Origin: Erythroxylum novogranatense
Lineage: Eukaryota > Streptophyta > Magnoliopsida > Malpighiales > Erythroxylaceae
Assembly: GCA_029891385.1 (NCBI GenBank)
Contig: CM057228.1
Coordinates: 57,667,783-57,731,782, forward strand
Direction of reading: 5' to 3'
DNA length: 64,000 nt
In this document: one piece after another, positions 24,030 through 35,589 of the stretch
Layout of the letters: each line of letters opens with the position of its first letter
How positions within the stretch are numbered: the first letter of the stretch is position 1
Made by a program: the position numbers and the translations under genes
The notes under the pieces: generated by a model
Told to the model about the DNA's origin: nothing
Database searches by the model: none
Seen by the model: the letters and a program-made list of their open reading frames with translations, nothing else

Positions 24030-24805
24030 GCTCTACCATTCTCATGAAGACTATAAAAATCAATTTCATCCCTAAGGGTGTCAAAAATCCCATCAAAGCT
24101 ACTGTCTACTCAAAACCTCTCAAACAGTGCAATACTTTGCAAATTCAGTAACTACTCATTTCTTCAGTCAAAAATAACACAATAAATATTCTCAGTAAGT
24201 TCACAATGTTATCAACAACTTTCATGAACAACCCAAAATCAAATTCACTTGCTAACTAAGTCAAACAATTCACCCAATGCATCAGCCCTCTGAAATCAAC
24301 CAATCTGGACAGTGATTTTTCAAACAGTACAACTCCTTGTACAAATGTCGAAAAATTGCATACTTTATACCCATGAAAAGATAAAACAGAGTACTACACT
24401 TCTCATTAAGGGCTCAGAATCAAATTCCATCATTAACCAATTTAAAACAGTCTTGCAATTTACTGCCCTGATCAGCAGCCCATGACCTAACTTCAGTCCA
24501 ATCTTTGAAAAAGGATAAGTCCCAATTCTGGTATCTAAAAATAGCATGCTATATACCATTTTCAAGATAATTTCTTCCTCTACAACGTTTCAGAAGATCA
24601 CTCACACCAATTCAAGTCACATAAATTGCTAAAATTGTTTCCAATCAGAAAGCTCACAAAATCGACAATTAGGCTAGGTTTCCACAAATGACAGAAAATC
24701 AGTCAACATTTCACAATGCATAACTCCCAATATACTGATCGAAAAATTACAAGATCAGTGGAAATGGAAATCTAACAATGTAGGCTTCAACTCTCATGAA
24801 GACCA
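24030..24805 (-). repeat. Five ~181-bp units in LTR2
   Basis: Core sequences of the form CTCTACAACTTTCATGAAG occur near 24031, 24212, 24393, 24579 and 24784, with spacings of 181, 181, 186 and 205 bp. This nearly reproduces the spacing series of LTR1. Confidence 0.8.
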
Positions 24806-26253
24806 TTTTCCCTAATTCCATATCAATTAATTTAGAAAAATCAACAAAGTAATCAAGTCATAACTGCAGGTACTGTTCACAAACACTAAAACAAAAACTT
24901 TCCATGTAAAAATTCAACCTTCTAGCATTACCATTTAACAACACCTATTTCACACAAAATTGTATCCAACATCTCAAAGTTTAAGTGGCCACAAACCGCA
25001 CCTCATTTGCATTCCTACACAATTAGTTATGCTAACAACAGTACAATCAGTGAAAACCCTAATTTTCCAGATTTGGTGTTAACCTTAGTTCTATCATTTC
25101 CAATACCATTAACACATCATTAAACATCCAAATGAACACAAATCAGTTCTTATACCATTTATACATGTACTAGGGCTAATATACAAAAATAATTGCAGCA
25201 CATAACTCTTTCTTTCCAAGTAAAATCAATCATCAATATGCCATCACTAATCAAACTAAAACCACTTCTAACATACTACTTTCAATTCATAATTCAACCT
25301 AACCTTATACCCATTAATTCAAACCATTATAGTCATTAATTTAAGGCATCAATAATCATAATAAATGTACCAAACCTCCCATTAATTACTCCTAACTACC
25401 ATGGCATTCAATTTCTAAATCAAATCATAAAGAAAGCTTAACAATAAAACTTACCTATTAGCTTTTCCAACCTTGAATTCCTTTCACTTCTTTACTTTCT
25501 AAACCTCACACAAGGAGTTTATTATCATGAGAGGAAGGTGGTTTAATTGCATGAAGGGAAACTCTTGAGTTTGGAGGAAGTAGAACTTAAAAGAGAAGAA
25601 AATCGATAGAGGCATGCCAAAAGGGAGGAGGTTTCGGATGCTTTGGTTGTTTTTAAAAGCAACAACTCATCTTTTCATCCCTTTATAAAGAAGTCACCGA
25701 AAATGCATGGATAACAATGCATTAAATGAAGGAACACATGGCAATTGGAGGAGAATATAAGGAAAAGTCAAAAGATTTAAAATATTATACTTTAATCACT
25801 TTAATCAATAAATATCCAACTTATATACCCACAATTTCGGTTACTACATGGTTTAAGGGTCTACTTTAGGGTCCCACCAAAATATGCAAGAGTTTTAAGA
25901 TCAAATAACAGTAGAAATTCAACCGGTTCGCCACTTGGCGATTTTTTTCCGGTCCGAGAATTTTCTCCAGAAAATTCCAGAAAAATTCCTATAATTCCAG
26001 TAAAATAGAAAAAAAATTTATGGCGTACTCAGAATAATTTTTCAAACCCATTAACCACGTTAATCCCAATAAAATTATCTTAGGCACGTAAACCGGGAAT
26101 ATCATGTATGCATGCACAGTAATTTCATGTGCACAATTGTGACTATGTAGCAATCCTATTATACATGAGCAGTCCCATGAAATCCCAATCTAGCACATCC
26201 TATGCCTATTTACTATTCTACCCTTCCAGTAGGGGGTGGGATGTTACAATTCA

Positions 26254-26662
26254 AAAGGGATTTCCCTTTTTTTATAGTTTGCTTCCCTTTTCTCCTAGCT
26301 AATCTTCTTTTGGAAGAGTTAGACATCATCTTAAATTCCTCATATTCTAAAGTAGAAGTATTGACCAGATGGATACAATTATCCTTTGAGATGGTGTCTA
26401 ACATTAGCTCATTACTCCCCACACTAGAATTCTCATTGTGAGAGGTTTTAAAACTCACCCATGTCTCAGCATTGCCTTCTATGTCTTCTTTAATTCTAAT
26501 AGGAACAAATTCAAGATTGACCCATAGCTCTGCTATATCATCTGAAACTTCTGCAGGATTGTTAGTTCCTTTCTTAGTTTCTTTAGATAATGCACAAGTT
26601 GAAAGGTTAGAGGTCCTACAACATGCAAACTCGTGCCTTTTAGAATTATTGAGTTGGAGCAA
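26254..26662 (-). pseudogene. LINE A ORF1 tail or linker upstream of ORF2
   Basis: The minus-strand frame from 26662 is open for over 130 codons: an acidic, serine-rich segment (NPAEVSDDIAELWVNLEF, NENSSVGSNELMLD) ending in a basic cluster SKRRLARRKGKQTIKKGK. Plant LINEs have such a region between the ORF1 zinc knuckle and the ORF2 endonuclease. It stops at the edge of LTR2, beyond which the endonuclease start follows at 21955 in a different frame. No domain is recognisable, so the call rests on position. Confidence 0.6.
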
Positions 26663-26669
26663 AGGTGCT

Positions 26670-27360
26670 TAAGGAAGCTATTATAAAATTTAAAAGGTGA
26701 TTGCATCCTGCTGGCCTTATCATTTATATTAATTCTAAATAACTTTAGAATCAAATTGTTTGTTAGTCCAGTTAAATTGGTGAAAAGTATTTTAGAGCCA
26801 CCATTCCTGAGGAGCTAACAAAGGAGCTTAGCTTATGAAACCTAGATTATAGGAGTCTAGTACTATTGCAAGACTTTAAGTATTAACCTAAGCTTTATTA
26901 GGTTTAAGATGCATTTATAATCCCTTAGAACAATCTAAAGTGCCTACAAAGAATACCTTAAAGCTTCCATATCATTTCATAGGTTGAGTCTTATCATATT
27001 CCCAATTAGTTGCATAAACCATAGTGATGTATATTTGTTTCTAAAAGCCTCTCAAGAGTAGTTCACAATGCAGGTATTGATCATAGCAGGTCCATTTGTT
27101 TAGATTCCATATTTTAAGATCAAAAGACATAATGATTCTATCATTAGGATGAGCCAGATGATTGCTAATTGTATTGCAATGCTTATTGAGGAATCAAAGA
27201 CCCTTCCTAGATTCCTCCAACTTTATACTTCTTTCAATTAACTAAAAAAACTAGGCTTCCTCAGTTGTAAAAGGTCACTAAGGGCCAATTGTTGATTTAG
27301 GGAATTAATACCCCTAATATTTCAAATCAAGATCTTCATTGAATGGGTGAAGCATCCACA
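26670..27360 (-). pseudogene. LINE C: endonuclease domain
   Basis: The minus strand near 27350-27270 reads MKILIxNIRGINSLNQQLAL and then LRKPSFF, the start of an APE-type LINE endonuclease. Near 26800 it reads NWTNKQFDSKVI and near 26700 SRMQSPFKFYNSFLKH, patterns found at the end of the domain. The segment between these is missing or deleted and the frame is broken repeatedly. It lies directly upstream of LINE A in the same orientation. Confidence 0.68.
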
Positions 27361-27771
27361 TTCTTTCTTTTGGTTTTTCACCTAATATTAGATTTATTCA
27401 TAGAATTTTTAGGAGCTTAGGACTTGCCTTCCTCTATAAAGATCAAGAGGGTAGTGAGAAAAGAGTTTGTGGTCTACTTATTGGATGTAAACATTGCTTC
27501 ATTAGTTTTATTGGCATTGTTAGGATAGTTTGAGGTTAGATTTGGTTCCTACACTACCTAATTGGTATTTTCCAAATTTTTTGTAGCTTGTATTGTTTGA
27601 TAGGGCTGTAGGGCCACCCTAAACTTGGGTTCCCTGTTATTCTTATATTAAACTTATGGTAATAGGGAGAAGTGTCTCCAAGTCAGGTTTCATTCTCATC
27701 CTCTCTAGCATTTCTAGTTTTATTTATCTCCTTTTCACTTTGAATTATCTCTCCATTATTAGTTTTAGGAA
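27361..27771 (-). other. LINE C ORF1-ORF2 linker, decayed
   Basis: This lies between the LINE C endonuclease and the left edge of the SIRE element. I see no domain. By position it is the linker following the LINE C ORF1, whose N-terminal part continues on the far side of the SIRE element at 42144. Confidence 0.5.
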
Positions 27772-27839
27772 GTCAGTGTTAAGTAATTTTGATGAAAGAC
27801 AAATAATGATGAAGCTGAAGAAAAATGAGATGGAGACAA

Positions 27840-28125
27840 AAGCAAAGTGAGACGGAAGCAAAATGAGACGGAAGCCAAAAATAAGACGGAAGCTAAAGCA
27901 AAATGAGACGGAACCAAAAGCAATATGAGACGAAAGCAAAAATGAGACGGAACCAAAATAAGACGGAAGCCAAAAATGAGACAGAATCAAAATGAGATAA
28001 AAGCTAAAGAAAAATAAGACGGAAGCAAAATGAGATGGAAGTTAAAGAAAAATGAGACGGAAGTTAAAGCAAAATGAGACGGAAGCAAAATGAGATGGAA
28101 GTGAAACGAAAATGAGACGAAGGAG
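27840..28125 (+). repeat. GAGACGGAAGC minisatellite in SIRE 5' LTR
   Basis: About 18 imperfect copies of GAGACGGAAGCAAAA, GAGACGGAAGTTAAAG and similar words are spaced 12-24 bp. The array lies upstream of the TATA box. The 3' LTR has the same array (41222-41515) with a different number and order of units. Confidence 0.85.
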
Positions 28126-28247
28126 TCGTAGATGCAGAATCACATTAGTTTGAGTTAGTTATAGAACTCAACTAATTAACCGTTTCTTTAAAGATCAAGA
28201 ATCAAGAAGAAAGAAGCAGTTATCAAGAAGCAGTTGAAGACGAAGAC

Positions 28248-28255
28248 TATAAATA
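28248..28255 (+). promoter_or_regulatory. TATA box of the SIRE 5' LTR
   Basis: TATAAATA lies about 470 bp into the LTR, after the minisatellite, and is conserved in the 3' LTR at 41631-41638. It is the best candidate promoter core of the element. Confidence 0.65.
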
Positions 28256-28758
28256 TGAGTTGAATTCGAAGACTGAAAGAGTTAGTGATTTTTCTTCTTA
28301 GTAATATTCAAAAGCTAAACACTGTATTTGTGCGAAAACACGAGAGCTATATTTTTTGTAACAAAGCTCGCAATATCTTTCTGTAAGAAAGAAGAATAGC
28401 TGAGAGCCTGAAGAGGCTAAGTGAGAAAAAGAATACTTGTTGTACAAGACCTGAAAAGGCTCGGTAAAAAGAATACTTGTACTGTTGTGAAGTATAATGA
28501 AATCTCAGAAGGGATTCTGAGGACTGGACGTAGCCCATGGTTTAGGGTAAACCAGTATAAAATTGCTATGTCGATTCTCTCTCAACTCTTAACTCCTGTT
28601 TCTATTGCTAACATAAATACTTTTTAATATTGTTTGTCAATCATTTTGAGAAAGCAAATTTTTAAAAGAGGATTGTATTAAAAAAATCCAAATACACAAT
28701 TCAACCCCCCTTCTTGTGCACTTTGTATATCGTATACTAATGTGTGATTCACTTCAAT

Positions 28759-28769
28759 TGGTATCAGAG
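28759..28769 (+). promoter_or_regulatory. SIRE primer-binding site (initiator tRNA-Met)
   Basis: TGGTATCAGAG follows the LTR end by two bases. It is complementary to the 3' end of plant initiator tRNA-Met, the usual primer for copia elements. Confidence 0.92.
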
Positions 28770-28813
28770 ATCGGTGTCCAGGAACCACCGTAACAAAGTG
28801 TGGATAAAGATCC

Positions 28814-30421
28814 ATGGCAGAGTCACACATATACATAGCTAAAGGTGCCTCGGTAACTAGACCTCCAGCGTTCAATGGAGAAGACTATCATTATTGGAAA
28901 GATAGGATGCGGCTCTTCATTGAATCTACTCATATCAATCTTTGGGAGATAATAGAAAATGGACCTTACACACCGGTAGATGAAGAAGGAAATGTCATTC
29001 CACGAATCAGATGGTCTGCAGAACATAAAACAAGATTCCAACTGAATTCAAAGGTCAAGTTCTTCTTGAGTTGTTCCCTAAGCAAAAGTGAGTACGATAA
29101 AGTTCACAGATGTGATACTGCGAAGGAGATGTGGGATACACTATCCATCGCACATGAAGGCACAAATCAAGTAAAGGAGTCTAAGATAAGCATTCTTGTA
29201 CACCAGTATGAGTTGTTCAAAATGAAGGAAGAAGAATCTATCAATCAAATGTTTGGAAGATTTCAAACTATCATCAATGGACTTAAAGCTCTCGGTAGAA
29301 CGTACGACAATCAAGATCACGTTAGAAAGATCTTAAGAAGCCTATCGAAGAGATGGAGACCAAAAGTTACAGTCATACAAGAAGCCAAGGATTTAAGCGT
29401 ATTAAAGCTTGATGAATTACTTGGATCTCTAAAAATATATGAAGTTGAACTCGATGCTGAAGATAAACCCATACGGGACAAATCCATAGCATTGAAGACT
29501 GGACAGAAGAATTAGAAGAATCAAAGGAAGAAAAGCTCATTGTCAAAAGCGTTGAAGATTGAGGCAGTCAAGGATGATGATTCCAGTAACTCAGATCATA
29601 CTTCAAGCGAGGAAGATGATGAACTATCCTTTATCTCAAGAAAGATCAGACGCTTGTGGAAGAAAAAGGCTAAAGGAAATAAAAAAATCCTGATTCAAGA
29701 AGAATAGCAAAGATGAAGGGAAGAATGAGAAAACATCTATTACATGCTACGAATGCAATAAACCAGGACATTACAAGTCTGAGTGTCCATTGTTAAAGAA
29801 AAATACAAAGAAGAGTAGAGAAGGCAAGAAAAGTATGATGGCAACCTGGGAAGATCTAGATTCGTCTGAATCAGATACGGACTCAGAAGAATCAGTGCAA
29901 GCAAATATCTGCCTTGTAGCTAAGGAAGAAAGTGAAGAGGAGGTAACCTCAAAGTTTAATGAATTAAAAGATGCATAGTCAAAACTATTGGAAGATTCTC
30001 ATGCATTTCTAAAGTAGTATAAGTTGCTTAAAAAGAAGTATGTAGAAAACTTGAGAAACACGCAAGCATTAGAAACGGAAAATGTCTGCCTAAAGAAACA
30101 AGTAGATGAGTTGAAGAAAAAGGGTGTAGTAGATAGATCTGAAGAAATCAATGAGCTAAAGCAGAGAATAAATAGTCTTTCAGCTGATCTATCAACATTT
30201 ACGGAGAGTACGAGGAAGATGAATGATATGCTAGGAAAGTACAGACACCCTAATGATAAAACAGGATTAGGTTTTAGTAAAAACCATTCTCAGCATAAAA
30301 AGGTTTCTGCTCCTTTTAGGAAGAAATTTCATCAATCGAATCATTATCGGAGATATAATCAATTGCATCATCATACTATGAATTATGCACAGACTAACCC
30401 TAAAGGACCCAAGAAAATCTA
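28814..30421 (+). pseudogene. SIRE gag
   Basis: The ATG at 28814 opens a 233-codon frame with the plant copia gag core: PPAFNGEDYHYWKDRMRLFI, AKEMWDTLSIAHEGT and INQMFGRFQTIINGLKALG. A TAG at 29513-29515 interrupts it. After a frameshift near 29690, the zinc knuckle CYECNKPGHYKSEC (CX2CX4HX4C) appears at about 29748-29790. An acidic stretch (SSESDTDSEES) follows, then a coiled coil (LETENVCLKKQVDELKKKG, 30060-30130) and a basic, histidine-rich end. Further TAG codons occur at about 29977 and 30015. Near 30421 TAG replaces the W expected in KKIWVPK. The layout matches SIRE gag in length and order. Confidence 0.85.
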
Positions 30422-30469
30422 GGTACCTAAGAGACAAATAATACCACTTGCAGATATCCTTCCTTGGAA

Positions 30470-30650
30470 AAAGCAGCCAGCACCATTGGTACTTGGATAG
30501 TGGATGCTCTACACATGACGGGATGAAGATTTATGTTCCTAGATCTTCAGTATAAGAAGGGAGGATCGGTAACTTTTGGAGACAACCAGTAGGGCAAGAT
30601 AATTGGAATCTATAAAATAAGTAAAGATTCCTTTGCATGTATTGATAATA
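30470..30650 (+). pseudogene. SIRE protease
   Basis: A frame reads HWYLDSGCS, the copia aspartic protease active site (D-S-G). A 2-nt loss then shifts the frame within the expected CSRHMTG motif, and the neighbouring frame resumes with HMTG, later GGSVTFGDNQ and KISKDSFACIDN. Stops follow the HMTG motif and the GDNQ motif. The protease is therefore destroyed at its active site. Confidence 0.75.
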
Positions 30651-31876
30651 TGTTGCTAGTTGATGGTTTAAAACACAATTTGATTAGTGTCAGTCAATTA
30701 TGTGATTCTAGACTTGAAGTGTCCTTTAATCAAAATTTTTGTGAAGTCAAAAACAAGGATGGGTCCATATTCTTTTCTGCCAAGAGACAAAACAATCCTT
30801 ACAAAATCAATTTAGAAGATTTTCAAAATCAAAATATTTCTTGTTTTATATCTACTGATCAAGAAAAATTGATTTGGCATAAAAAGCTAGGTCATATCAG
30901 TTTTAAACATATTTCCAAGTTGATTAAACATGATTTGGTAAGAGGTTTACCAAAAATATATTTTAATAAGGATTTCTTTTGTGAAAGTTGTCAAAAAGGA
31001 AAACAAGTTAAAACAATGTTTTCTTCTAAAAATGTTGTAACTTCTTCTAGATCTCTAGAGTTGTTACATATGGATTTATTTGGTCCAACTAGAACATTGA
31101 GTCTTGACAGAAAAAGGTATGGTCTTGTTATTGTTGATGATTTCACTAGATTTTGTTGGATATTATTTTTATCACATAAAGATGAGTCTTTTAAATGTTT
31201 TAAGGTCCTATCCAAAAAGTTACAGGTTGAGAAAGGAATGTCTATAGCAAGTATTAGAAGTGATCATGGTGGTGAGTTTGAAAATGAGAAGTTCAGAATG
31301 TACTGTGAAGAGAATGGAATTTTCTAGAATTTCTCTGCCCCTAGAACCCAACAATAGAATGGAGTTGTTGAAAGGAAGAATAGGACGATTCAGGAAATGG
31401 CTAGGACTATGCTATGTGAGATGAATCTTCCTAAGTACTTCTGGGTAGAATATGTTAATACAACATGTTATATTCAAAATAGAACACTTCTGCGACCTTT
31501 GTTGAAGAAAACTTCATATGAATTATGGAATGGCAGGAAACCAAATATATCCTACTTCCATCCTTTTGGTTGCAAGTGCTTTATATTAAATACAAAGGAA
31601 AGTCTGGATAAATTCGACTCTAAGAGTTCTTCTGGAATTTTTCTGGGCTATTCTCTATCATCAAAAGCCTATAGGTTTTACAACCTTACCTCTAAGACTG
31701 TTGAGGAAACCATTCATGTCAAGTTTGATGATAGTTCTCAACCAAGTAGGAGAGATGATCCTGATAATGAAACCCTTTCAATACCCTTGGTTGATAATGA
31801 AGAAGTATCACCATCAAAAATTTCCTTAGACAAAGTTGAAGATATTCCTAACACTCTTGATTTGAAGAGATATTAG
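30650..31876 (+). pseudogene. SIRE integrase
   Basis: The linker GLKHNLISVSQLCD leads to the zinc-binding HHCC motif (H of WHKKLGH, H of HIS, and CESC). The DDE core follows: LLHMDLFGPTRTLSLD, then RSDHGGEFENEKF, then NGVVERKNRTIQEMAR. A TAG at about 31325 and another near 31364 (where the family has Q in PQQNG) separate the second aspartate from the glutamate. The C-terminal part (WNGRKPNISYFHPFGCKCFI, GIFLGYS) runs in frame to a TAG at 31874-31876. The catalytic residues are visible but cannot be translated together. Confidence 0.87.
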
Positions 31877-32761
31877 AAATATAAGAGTTCTCATCTAGAA
31901 GAGTTGATTATAGGAGAGACCTCAGAAGGTGTGCGGACTAGGTCCAAATCCAGAAGAGAAGCAAATAGTGCATTTATTTCTGAAATAGAGCTTAAGAAAA
32001 TTGATGAAGCTCTTCAAGATGAAGCTTGGATTTTACCCAATGAAGAGGAGTTGAATTAGATTACTAGGAATAAAGTTTGGTCCTTAGTTCCCAGACCACC
32101 GAAAAAATCCATCATAGGAACTAGATGGGTTTTTAAGAATAAGCTGGACAAATCAGGTAGAGTGAGTTGTAACAAAGCAAGATTAGTAGCATAAGGCTAT
32201 AATCAGCAGGAAGTAATAGACTACAATGAGACTTATGCTCCTGTAGAAAGACTAGAAGCTATTAGAATATTGCTTGCATATGCTGTCTGTCACGATATAA
32301 AGCTATTTCAAATCAGCGTGAAGAGTGCCTTTCTAAATGGCTTTATAGATGAAAAAGTTTATGTGAAGCAACCTCCAGGTTTCGAAGATGTCAAGAAACT
32401 GGATCATGTCTATAGATTTCATAAGGCTTTGTATGGCTTGAAACAAGCTCCTCGAGCTTGGTATGATCGTCTGAGTTCTTTTCTTATTGAGAATAAGTTT
32501 ACTAGAGGTCAGGTGGATAAAACCTTATTTAGAAAGTGCATAAAGAATGATTTTATTATTTTTCAAATTTATGTTGATGATATTATTTTTGGTGCTACCT
32601 CTGAAGTGTTATGTGCTAATTTTGAAAATTTGATGAAAAATAAATTTGAGATTAGCATGATGAGTGAATTAAAATTCTTTCTTGGGTTGCAAGATAAGCA
32701 AACAGAAGAAAAGATTTTTACTCATCAACAGAAGTATGTGAAGGAATTTTTGATAAAGTAA
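31877..32761 (+). pseudogene. SIRE reverse transcriptase
   Basis: Continuing the integrase frame, the linker ends and EDEAWIL-like text and NKVWSLVPRPP introduce the RT: IIGTRWVFKNKLD, a TAA where the family has Q (RLVAQGYNQ), ETYAPVERLEAIRILLAYA, KSAFLNGFIDEKVYVKQPPG, ALYGLKQAPRAWYDRLSSFL and the catalytic box YVDDIIFGAT (about 32566-32595). It ends at 32761 (KEFLIK, stop). At least two in-frame stops lie before the catalytic site. Confidence 0.87.
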
Positions 32762-33490
32762 GATATGGGAAAAGTAAAATCAATGTCAACTCTGATGCAT
32801 CCTTCAAACCATTTGTCCAAAGATGAATCTATCAAGAAGGTTGATCAAACTCTGTATAGAGGGATCATTGGTTCCTTACTTTACCTTACAACAAGCAGAC
32901 CTGACATTTTGTTCAATGTTTGTTTGTGCGCAAGATTTCAGGCAGATCCTAGAAAATCTCATTATATTGTTGTGAAAAGAATGTTGAGATATCTATCAGG
33001 TACTACTGTTCTTTGCTTAATGTATGAGAAAGGTAAAGATTTCAGGTTGATTGGCTACTGTGATGCGGATTATGCCGGAGATAGGATTGATATAAAAAGT
33101 ATGAGTGGAGGATGTCACTTTCTTGATAATAATTTAGTTTCATGGTCAAGTAAGAGGCAAAGCTCAATTGCTCTATCAACAGCGGAAGCCGAGTATATGT
33201 CATCCGCAAGTTACTGTTGACAAACGTTGTGGATTAGGTACCAACTAAAGGACTACGCAGTACAAAAATAATAAATCCTAATATACTGTGACAACACAAG
33301 TTCCACCAATCTGTTGAAGAATCCCATACAACATTCGAGAGTTAAACATATCGAAGTCAGACACCATTTTCTACGAGACTACGTTCAGAGGAAGATCGTG
33401 AGTCTTCAGTTTGTTGAGACGAACCATCAATGGGCGGACATCTTCACTAAGCCATTAAGTGAAGAAAGATTCAAAGAAATAAGATGAAAC
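32762..33490 (+). pseudogene. SIRE connection and RNase H
   Basis: The frame from 32765 reads YRGIIGSLLYLTTSRPDILF and CARFQADPRKSHY, then LIGYCDADYAGD, SMSGGCHFLDNNLVSWSSKR and IALSTAEAEYM, the copia RNase H with its D-E-D residues. It breaks at a TGA near 33220. The remaining family motifs (HIEVRHHFLRDYV, WADIFTKPL) continue in frames to about 33490. This is the normal C-terminal end of copia pol. Confidence 0.87.
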
Positions 33491-33827
33491 CTTAACATGG
33501 TGATGTAAAGTAATCAACCGTCTGACAAGTCATGACCCAGATGAAAATGTTGAAAGAGTTAACGATAACCGTAACTATGAGTTACAGCTAATAACATCCA
33601 TTAGAAGAAAGTTTTGGAAGGAAGGTTTCTCATAGCCTTGAGAACACCACATATTCTAGAACACTCATGATATATTTTGACAACCAACCTTTGAAGAACC
33701 CTCATAAAAAACCTTTCATTACTCCGTTTGGATTTCAAACTTTCCTTGTTCACACTCTCAACCTTACAAACCAACTTCACTTCTTTAAAAAACTTCTCTG
33801 TTTTTAGTTCATTGTTAACTACAAGAA

Positions 33828-35277
33828 ATGGAGACAGCCATGACAAGTGGAAGACTTGTTAACTTTGAATCCCTGAAGCAGTAAAACATGGATATTGAAC
33901 TAGAGATTGTAGCAGCCGGATGGAGGAATTTCTTTCAAATTCGAGAGACAGTCTACATGAACGAAGTTTATGATTTTTGAAAGAATATGGAATTGATAGC
34001 CGATATGCTTGTATCTTCGGTGGATAACTTGTCGATTGTTGTGACCATGAAGATGATTGAGAAGGTCACGGAGTGTCCATTTGAAGGAGAGAAGCTCACA
34101 AGCAAAGCTAGATGGATGACACAAGCCAGCATGAAGGAAACCCAGATCAATTTGCAATTATATGGAGGCAATGATCCAAGGGAAAAGAAGGCGTCCAATC
34201 TTGTTCCAAAGGCTAGGGTATTACACTCACTTCTTTTTCATTGTGTATTACTGAGAACAGGGTCAAGGCATTTGGTAAAAACACTAGATGAACAATGCCT
34301 ATTTCATCTACTAAATCGTCAGCCTATCAACCTACCATTCCTTATCTTTCATTATATGGTAAAGTCTAAGAAAGACTCGACTACTCTAACATACAGAATG
34401 ATACTAACAAGGATATTTAGAGACTCTAGAGTACGTCTGGATAGGGGAAACAGGATGATGATGAATATCAAAAGTATCATCAACTCTACAACAATTGGCA
34501 AAATGGGCTTGAAGAATATGGAGAAAGTAGAAGCTGATTGTAAAAAGAAAGCCAGGATTGAGGGGGAGAGTGCTAGACAAGAATCTCCCTCAACAAAATC
34601 AAAACCTCGATCTGTTGAGAGGATACCTACAGAAGGAGAAAAGGAATCGTCAGGACAATCAATGGGAAGGACGATATCTCTTAAAGAAGGAAGCCAGGTG
34701 CAACAAAAGGAGATAGTAACCCTGAAAAGAAAAGGGGATATGTTACTTTCGGAGAAGTCGAAACAAGCAAAAAAGTCACCTAGAGTTCGAACCTTGCGTC
34801 AACAAGAAGAAAAAGAAAAGAAAAGATTTGATTCATGGTGAAAACTATGAGAAGACAACATCTCAAGCTACCAGGTCCTTAGTTTCAATTTTGAGAGAAG
34901 AATCACTAAAATTGGCTAAAGTGACTGAAATAAGGAAAAAATTGGAGTTTGAGAAAGTAAAACCTAAATTTCAGCAGACTTTTAGACTGATTAAGGAAAA
35001 TAAAAAGGAGAAAACCAGTATTGAGAAGAGCACTCCTACTACTATTCAGAAGAAGAAGAAGACAGTGGAACGCAGTCCAGGACAGGTCAATATTTCTCGA
35101 CTATTGAGAAAAGAAGACTTGAGAGTCAAGATTATTGAAGAAATTCAACCTGTCAGGAGTAGCAATTCAATAATAATCATAGAAATACCAATAAGGTCAG
35201 TTAAGTTACAATTTTAACCTATAATGGTAAATAGTAGTACCATGCATCTGATGAGTGAGGACGAGAAAAGTATGTAT
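33828..35277 (+). pseudogene. SIRE third ORF (env-like position), 5' part
   Basis: SIRE elements carry an extra ORF of unproven function downstream of pol. Here frames from about 33828 (METAMTSGRLVNFES) cross TAA and TGA stops and open at 33987 for 284 codons. The first half (SKARWMTQASMKETQI, LVPKARVLHSLLFHCVLL, INLPFLIFHYMVKSKKDS) has the pattern of the plant-transposon domain seen in such ORFs. The second half is very rich in K, E, S and R. A frameshift near 34830 leads to a further 129 codons of the same composition, ending at 35217. The ORF is then cut by solo LTR6 and resumes at 40233. I see no clear signal peptide or transmembrane helix, so 'envelope' is a positional label only. Confidence 0.65.
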
Positions 35278-35589
35278 AATGTTATTGGACCTCGAACTTT
35301 CGGTAGAAATTAGGAGTATTAAAATGAATTCAATGAGTGTTTTCGGATATGAATTGTGTTATAGAAGTTTTTATGCCTTGAGGAAATTGATGAGAAAGAT
35401 AATTTATTGGTTTTGATGACTTTGAAATTTGAGTAGAGTAGTATGAGTTATGAAAGTCAAAATGAACTAGTTGATTGAAATGGAAGTTAAAAAGCAAGAA
35501 ATAATTAGTGAAAGTGTCATATTTTGAAGAAAATAGAAAGTTTGATTTGAAAGTTGACATTTAATTTAGGCAGAATTTGAGAAAATGAT

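Larger units (their letters stand above)
21959..26248 (-). repeat. Solo LTR2 (family X), TSD ATTCA
   Basis: The plus strand begins TGTAACACCCCACTCTC and ends GGTGGGATGTTACA, with perfect 5-bp copies of ATTCA at 21954-21958 and 26249-26253. It is 4290 bp long and collinear with LTR1 throughout, including the GC-rich array and the ~181-bp units, but at clearly reduced identity. The insertion is older than, or independent of, LTR1. A TTTATAAAG box lies near 25683-25692 and reads as a TATA-like box on either strand. Confidence 0.9.
19300..26660 (-). mobile_element. LINE A, degenerate, split by solo LTR2
   Basis: On the minus strand it runs from the ORF1 tail and linker (26660-26254), [solo LTR2], through endonuclease (21953 downward) and RT (21138-20093) to zf-RVT (19760-19380). 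It lies between LINE C endonuclease (above 26670) and LINE B endonuclease (below 19260). It therefore appears inserted into, or joined next to, another LINE of the same orientation. No poly(A) tail or duplication was found, so exact ends are uncertain by about 100 bp. Confidence 0.65.
27777..28756 (+). repeat. SIRE 5' LTR (980 bp)
   Basis: It begins TGTTAAGTAATTTTGATG and ends TTCACTTCA two bases before the PBS. It is collinear with 41163-42138. Relative to the 3' LTR it lacks about 19 bp just after the first eight bases. The first third is a variable array of GAGACGGAAGC-type repeats. Confidence 0.92.

Noticed and set aside
23605..24096. 163-codon minus frame and overlapping plus frames across the GC-rich block of LTR2
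   Set aside because: Opposing frames are all open because the CpG-rich repeats contain few stop codons. The sequence is LTR, and the frame is not kept in LTR1.
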